NCBI GenBank assembly: GCA_036261625.1
Contig: DATAKL010000001.1
Coordinates: 62,001-126,000, forward strand
Reading direction: 5' to 3'
Length of the DNA: 64,000 nt
From: JAAXKN01 sp036261625
GTDB lineage: Bacteria; Bacteroidota; Ignavibacteria; Ignavibacteriales; SURF-24
The position numbers and the translations under genes were made by a program. Under the pieces are notes generated by a model that saw only the letters and a program-made list of their open reading frames with translations, made no database searches and was not told the DNA's origin. Shown piece by piece: positions 60,977 through 64,000 of this stretch (the stretch's first letter is position 1; each line of letters opens with the position of its first letter).

Positions 60977-62071
60977 ATGTTAACGCCTATTGAACTGCGC
61001 CACAGACTGCACGAGAACCCGGAAGTGATGTTTCATGAGTTTGAAACGACAAGCCTTCTGAGAAAAAACCTGGGAGAATTAAACAATATAATAATTCACC
61101 AGCCGCTTGAAACAGGACTTGTGGTTGAATACACGGTAAACGACGGCCCTTACGTTTTGTTCAGGGCCGATATTGATGCGCTTCCTATTAAGGAAGATAC
61201 AGGTGTGGAGTTTTCATCAAAAAACAATTTCATGCATGCCTGCGGCCACGACGTGCATACATCAATCCTTTACGGATTTATTAAGCGTGTCACCGAAACC
61301 AGGCCCGAAAGGAACATTATTTTCCTCTTCCAGCCCGGAGAAGAAGGAGGAGGAGGAGCTAAAAAAATAATAGATTCCAAAGTTCTCGATCAGTTCAATA
61401 TCACGAAAGCCTTTGCCCTGCACGTGACAGATGAATATGAACTTGGAACAATTGCCTCCACGCCGGGCGTTCTCTTTGCCTCGGCCTACGAACTTGACAT
61501 CAGCATCCACGGCAAAAGCGCCCACGTGGCGTTCCCTGAAAACGGAATTAACTCCTTTGATGCCTTAAGACTATTCCTCGATGAAATTCAGCAGGAGATG
61601 AGGCGCTCAGACGAAAAGGTTATCTTCGGCTACGGAAGGGTTGAGTCGGGCACGGCAAGGAACATTATCCCCTCTTACACAAAAGCTGAGTGCACAATAA
61701 GAGCGCTCGACAGCAGGAAAAATGAAGAGTTCTTTAAGAAAATTGTTTCAGCGCTTGACAAGGTTAAGAAGAAAACAGGCATCAGCTGGTCAATTGATGA
61801 GGGTTCACTCTACAGCGAGGTTATTGTAGACAAAGAACTTTTCAGAAAGATGTCTGAAAAGCTCTCACAAAAACATAAATTTATCGATTGCGGATATAAA
61901 ATGACCGGAGAGGATTTCGGATTTTTTTCGCACCTCTACCCTTCTTTTATGTTCTGGCTCGGAACCTTCAGGGACAGCAGATACGGGCTCCATACGCCCA
62001 GGTTCCTGCCGGATGATTCCGTAATACAAACAGGTATTGATATTTTAACTGACATATTACAAGAGGTTTAA
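60977..62071 (+). CDS. M20 amidohydrolase, probable N-acetyl-diaminopimelate deacetylase
   Basis: A 364-residue M20D metallohydrolase. Metal ligands are Cys/His in HACGHDVHTS (about residues 92-101) and Glu in PGEEGGGG (about 123), with later His in ALHVTDE and near the C-terminus. Among M20D enzymes (IAA-amino acid hydrolase-like, hippurate hydrolase, N-acetyl-DAP deacetylase), the last is chosen because the gene lies between lysC and asd and the operon uses the acetyl enzyme DapH. It would release LL-DAP and acetate. Confidence 0.87.
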   Translation: MLTPIELRHRLHENPEVMFHEFETTSLLRKNLGELNNIIIHQPLETGLVVEYTVNDGPYVLFRADIDALPIKEDTGVEFSSKNNFMHACGHDVHTSILYGFIKRVTETRPERNIIFLFQPGEEGGGGAKKIIDSKVLDQFNITKAFALHVTDEYELGTIASTPGVLFASAYELDISIHGKSAHVAFPENGINSFDALRLFLDEIQQEMRRSDEKVIFGYGRVESGTARNIIPSYTKAECTIRALDSRKNEEFFKKIVSALDKVKKKTGISWSIDEGSLYSEVIVDKELFRKMSEKLSQKHKFIDCGYKMTGEDFGFFSHLYPSFMFWLGTFRDSRYGLHTPRFLPDDSVIQTGIDILTDILQEV

Positions 62072-62072
62072 T

Positions 62073-63122
62073 TTGGTTAGAAAAGAAAAAATAAATGTTG
62101 GTGTTCTTGGCGCTACGGGCAGCGTGGGACAGAAGTTCATTCAGCTTTTGGAGAATCATCCTTATTTTAATCTCGCGGAAGTTGCAGCTTCAGACAGATC
62201 GGCCGGCAAAAAATACAAGGATGCAGTAAACTGGATACTTCCAAGTCCTATACCTGAAAGTGTTGCTGAACTGGAAGTTAAAAAGTGCGAGCCGGGCCTG
62301 GAAAGCCGCCTGCTTTTCTCCGCACTGGATTCAAGCGTTGCAGGGCACCTGGAAAGTGACCTTGCAAAAAACGGCTACATAGTAGTCTCCAATTCAAAAA
62401 ATCACCGCATGGATGCTGACGTTCCGCTCCTGATCCCTGAAGTCAACGCAGGCCACCTGGAACTCATCCGCCATCAGAATTACGGCAAGGGTGCAATTGT
62501 TACAAACCCGAACTGTTCAACAATAGGTATGGTAATAGCTCTGAAACCCCTGCTCGATAATTTCGGGCTCGAAGCTGTTAATGTGGTTACTATGCAGGCA
62601 CTCTCCGGAGCCGGTTATCCCGGCGTCTCCAGCCTCGACAGTCTGGACAACGTAATTCCTTTTATAAGCGGCGAAGAGGCAAAACTGGAATCTGAACCGT
62701 TAAAAATTCTTGGAAGCTTAAATACCAATTCAGTTAAGGAGCTGGATATAAAGATCAGCGCCCAGACTAACAGGGTTGCGGTCCTCGACGGGCATATTGA
62801 AACCGTGCAGGTTAATCTGAAGAAGAAGCCCTCAGCCGAAGAGATAATTGAATGCTGGAAAAGTTTCCGCAGCGAGCCGCAGGAGCTGGATCTTCCGCTG
62901 GCTCCGGTAAACCCGATATATTATTTTACTGAGGAAAAGTACCCTCAGCCTCGCCTTCACAGAAATATCGACAAGGGGATGGCTGTTTCAATTGGAAGGC
63001 TTAGAAAATGCAGCCTCTTCGATTATAAGTTCGTGGTCCTTTCACACAATACGGTCAGGGGCGCTGCAGGAGGAGCAATCCTCTGCGCAGAACTTATGAT
63101 GGCTAAAGGCTACCTTAAATAA
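62073..63122 (+). CDS. asd: Aspartate-semialdehyde dehydrogenase
   Basis: A 349-residue NADPH-dependent enzyme reducing aspartyl phosphate to aspartate semialdehyde. The Rossmann loop is GVLGATGSVGQKFIQLL (about residues 10-26), the catalytic Cys is in VTNPNCSTIGMV (about 149) and the substrate-binding region ends in HNTVRGAAGGAILCAELM. This C-terminal form and length match the archaeal/fungal-like Asd branch rather than the E. coli one. The start is TTG, one base after the previous stop, with AAGAGG upstream. A terminator follows. Confidence 0.96.
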   Translation: MVRKEKINVGVLGATGSVGQKFIQLLENHPYFNLAEVAASDRSAGKKYKDAVNWILPSPIPESVAELEVKKCEPGLESRLLFSALDSSVAGHLESDLAKNGYIVVSNSKNHRMDADVPLLIPEVNAGHLELIRHQNYGKGAIVTNPNCSTIGMVIALKPLLDNFGLEAVNVVTMQALSGAGYPGVSSLDSLDNVIPFISGEEAKLESEPLKILGSLNTNSVKELDIKISAQTNRVAVLDGHIETVQVNLKKKPSAEEIIECWKSFRSEPQELDLPLAPVNPIYYFTEEKYPQPRLHRNIDKGMAVSIGRLRKCSLFDYKFVVLSHNTVRGAAGGAILCAELMMAKGYLK

Positions 63123-63155
63123 TATTCTTCAACAAAGAATATTCTTTTCAAAAAG

Positions 63156-63190
63156 GCCGGCAAAGATCTTTCCCTTGCCGGCTTTTCTTT
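63156..63190 (+). terminator. Rho-independent terminator of the dap operon
   Basis: GCCGGCAA (63156-63163) pairs with TTGCCGGC (63175-63182), extended by A-T pairs, and runs into TTTTCTTTT. Confidence 0.9.
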
Positions 63191-63208
63191 TCTCCCCTGC
63201 CCCTTCAT

Positions 63209-63677
63209 GACATCGGACGCGTGCCCTCGCCTTTGTCCTTACGCGTCAACTTAAGATATAATCTCAAACGCGTATGTATTAAATGCCGCGGTCAGCGGCA
63301 TAGTGTCGATAGCCCCGGGTGAAGGAATCCCCGGATGGGGATGACCGAACCCCGGGGTTATGGATAAAAAATATTTTGGAGCCGCGGCAGCCGCGATATA
63401 TTCCGATTCCATAATGGTTATTTCAATGAAATTCCATCATCGTTTATGGTTTTTGGGATTTTCCTGAAAATATCATCCCGTTTTCGAAACATGTCGCGGC
63501 TGCCGCGGCTCTATGGGATTTTTTTATTCCAATTCCCGGGGCTCAGTCCCCGCCAAAGGCGGGTCCATCACCACCGGGCTATCGACACCATGCCGCTGCC
63601 GCGGCATTTGAATATAAATGTTAACATTATAAAATTAAGTTGACGCATAAAGTCTCTGGCATGGTTGGACATCGGAC
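63209..63677. repeat. Nested imperfect palindrome flanked by a 10-bp direct repeat
   Basis: The region folds back on itself at several levels. GCGTCAACTTAA (63243-63254) pairs with TTAAGTTGACGC (63635-63646). AAATGCCGCGG, GCGGCAT, TGTCGATAGCC (63281-63321) pair with the 63574-63609 block. An 18-bp perfect arm (63379-63396) pairs with 63494-63511. Smaller GC-rich hairpins lie between, around CCCCGGGG. GACATCGGAC occurs in the same orientation at 63209-63218 and 63668-63677. The GC content of the arms stands out from the flanks. No protein-coding frame is credible inside. Confidence 0.8.
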
Positions 63678-63809
63678 CTCCCATCCTCTTTTGTAGCCCA
63701 GGCTGCCCCCGCCCACTTGTTTTTAAATAATAATTGTTATAAATTTTAGCAAAATCGGGCTACGGCCAAAACAGGCATGTTTGCCCGGTTTATAAAACAA
63801 GGGGTCACT

Positions 63810-64000
63810 ATGGAGCAGAATAGTAATAAACTCTCCTTACTATTTTTGTCCATTTTTGTCACTATCTGTATTTTTATAGCGGACATACTTCTTCCCTATT
63901 CGGTAGGGGTGCTTTATATATTTCCAGTGCTTATGATATTCTGGAAATATCCCCGCTCCTATACAAGTGCACTGGCCTGGGCGACAACCCTCCTGATACT
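63810..64000 (+). CDS. N-terminus of a multi-pass membrane protein (partial, probable sensor)
   Basis: ATG at 63810, preceded by AAGGGG, opens 63 codons that run off the window. The visible part is two to three helices: LLFLSIFVTICIFIADILLP, then VGVLYIFPVLMIFWKYPRS and the start of a third. This arrangement with a P-hsVGVLYhhPhhhhhW motif is common at the N-terminus of membrane sensor kinases and GGDEF proteins. The catalytic part is not in the window, so no function is assigned. Confidence 0.6.
   Translation, partial: MEQNSNKLSLLFLSIFVTICIFIADILLPYSVGVLYIFPVLMIFWKYPRSYTSALAWATTLLI

Noticed and set aside
63446..63643. A 65-codon frame inside the nested palindrome
   Set aside because: It simply reads through inverted-repeat DNA, has no ribosome site and no protein-like composition.

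Overview
The window looks like chromosomal DNA from a member of the Bacteroidota/Chlorobiota (FCB) group, most probably an Ignavibacteria-like lineage. This is inference from content. Two intact secreted proteins and one decayed copy carry type IX secretion (Por) C-terminal sorting domains. Respiration is built on alternative complex III plus an A2-type caa3-like oxidase. A TTG / TAnnTTTG promoter precedes nuoA. Many genes start with TTG or GTG. No rRNA operon, intact tRNA, CRISPR array or integrase was seen.

Layout. 1-2.8 kb: the feoB 3' end, an M28 peptidase and rnhA. 2.8-7.5 kb (minus): nuoABCDEF, ended by a terminator right after nuoF, so nuoG-N must lie elsewhere. 7.5-22.9 kb (minus): one ~15-kb respiratory run, actA - small Tat-signal ORF - actB - actC - actD/E fusion - actF - cytochrome c - sco - ctaD - ctaE - ctaF - ctaC - ctaB - membrane cytochrome c. 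It encodes quinol oxidation, cytochrome relay, oxygen reduction and oxidase assembly in one unit. 22.9-32 kb: a 16-bp tandem repeat, a MORN-type protein, a polyprenyl synthase with tatC, glyA, rpiB, a barrel-like outer-membrane protein, a surface lipoprotein, gmhB and glgA. 32.2-36.5 kb (plus): hutI, a formiminotransferase, a cyclodeaminase and a NamZ-type muramidase.

36.6-39 kb is scarred: a Por-secreted protein, a truncated tRNA-Lys 3' end, a frameshifted second copy of the Por domain, and a phage-type metallopeptidase gene. 39-43 kb: an M16 peptidase pair (one active, one without the HxxEH site), a small charged protein and ppa. 43-49 kb: a lipoprotein and a 1373-residue M6 metalloprotease with a Por domain. 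49.3 kb: proC.

50.1-56.9 kb (minus) holds the least familiar assembly: sugar-nucleotidyltransferase-like, ATP-grasp, class III aminotransferase, CDP-alcohol phosphatidyltransferase-like, Gfo/Idh/MocA oxidoreductase, LPG-synthase/flippase-like membrane protein and HAD-like protein, mostly overlapping. It looks like a pathway for an unusual (amino-)polyol or cyclitol phospholipid headgroup. 57-63 kb (plus): a wrecked thioredoxin-reductase-like gene, then dapA-dapB-dapH-lysC-N-acetyl-DAP deacetylase-asd, i.e. the acetylated diaminopimelate/lysine route without its aminotransferase. 63.2-63.7 kb: a ~470-bp nested palindrome flanked by a 10-bp direct repeat, followed by the start of a membrane (probably sensor) protein cut by the window end.
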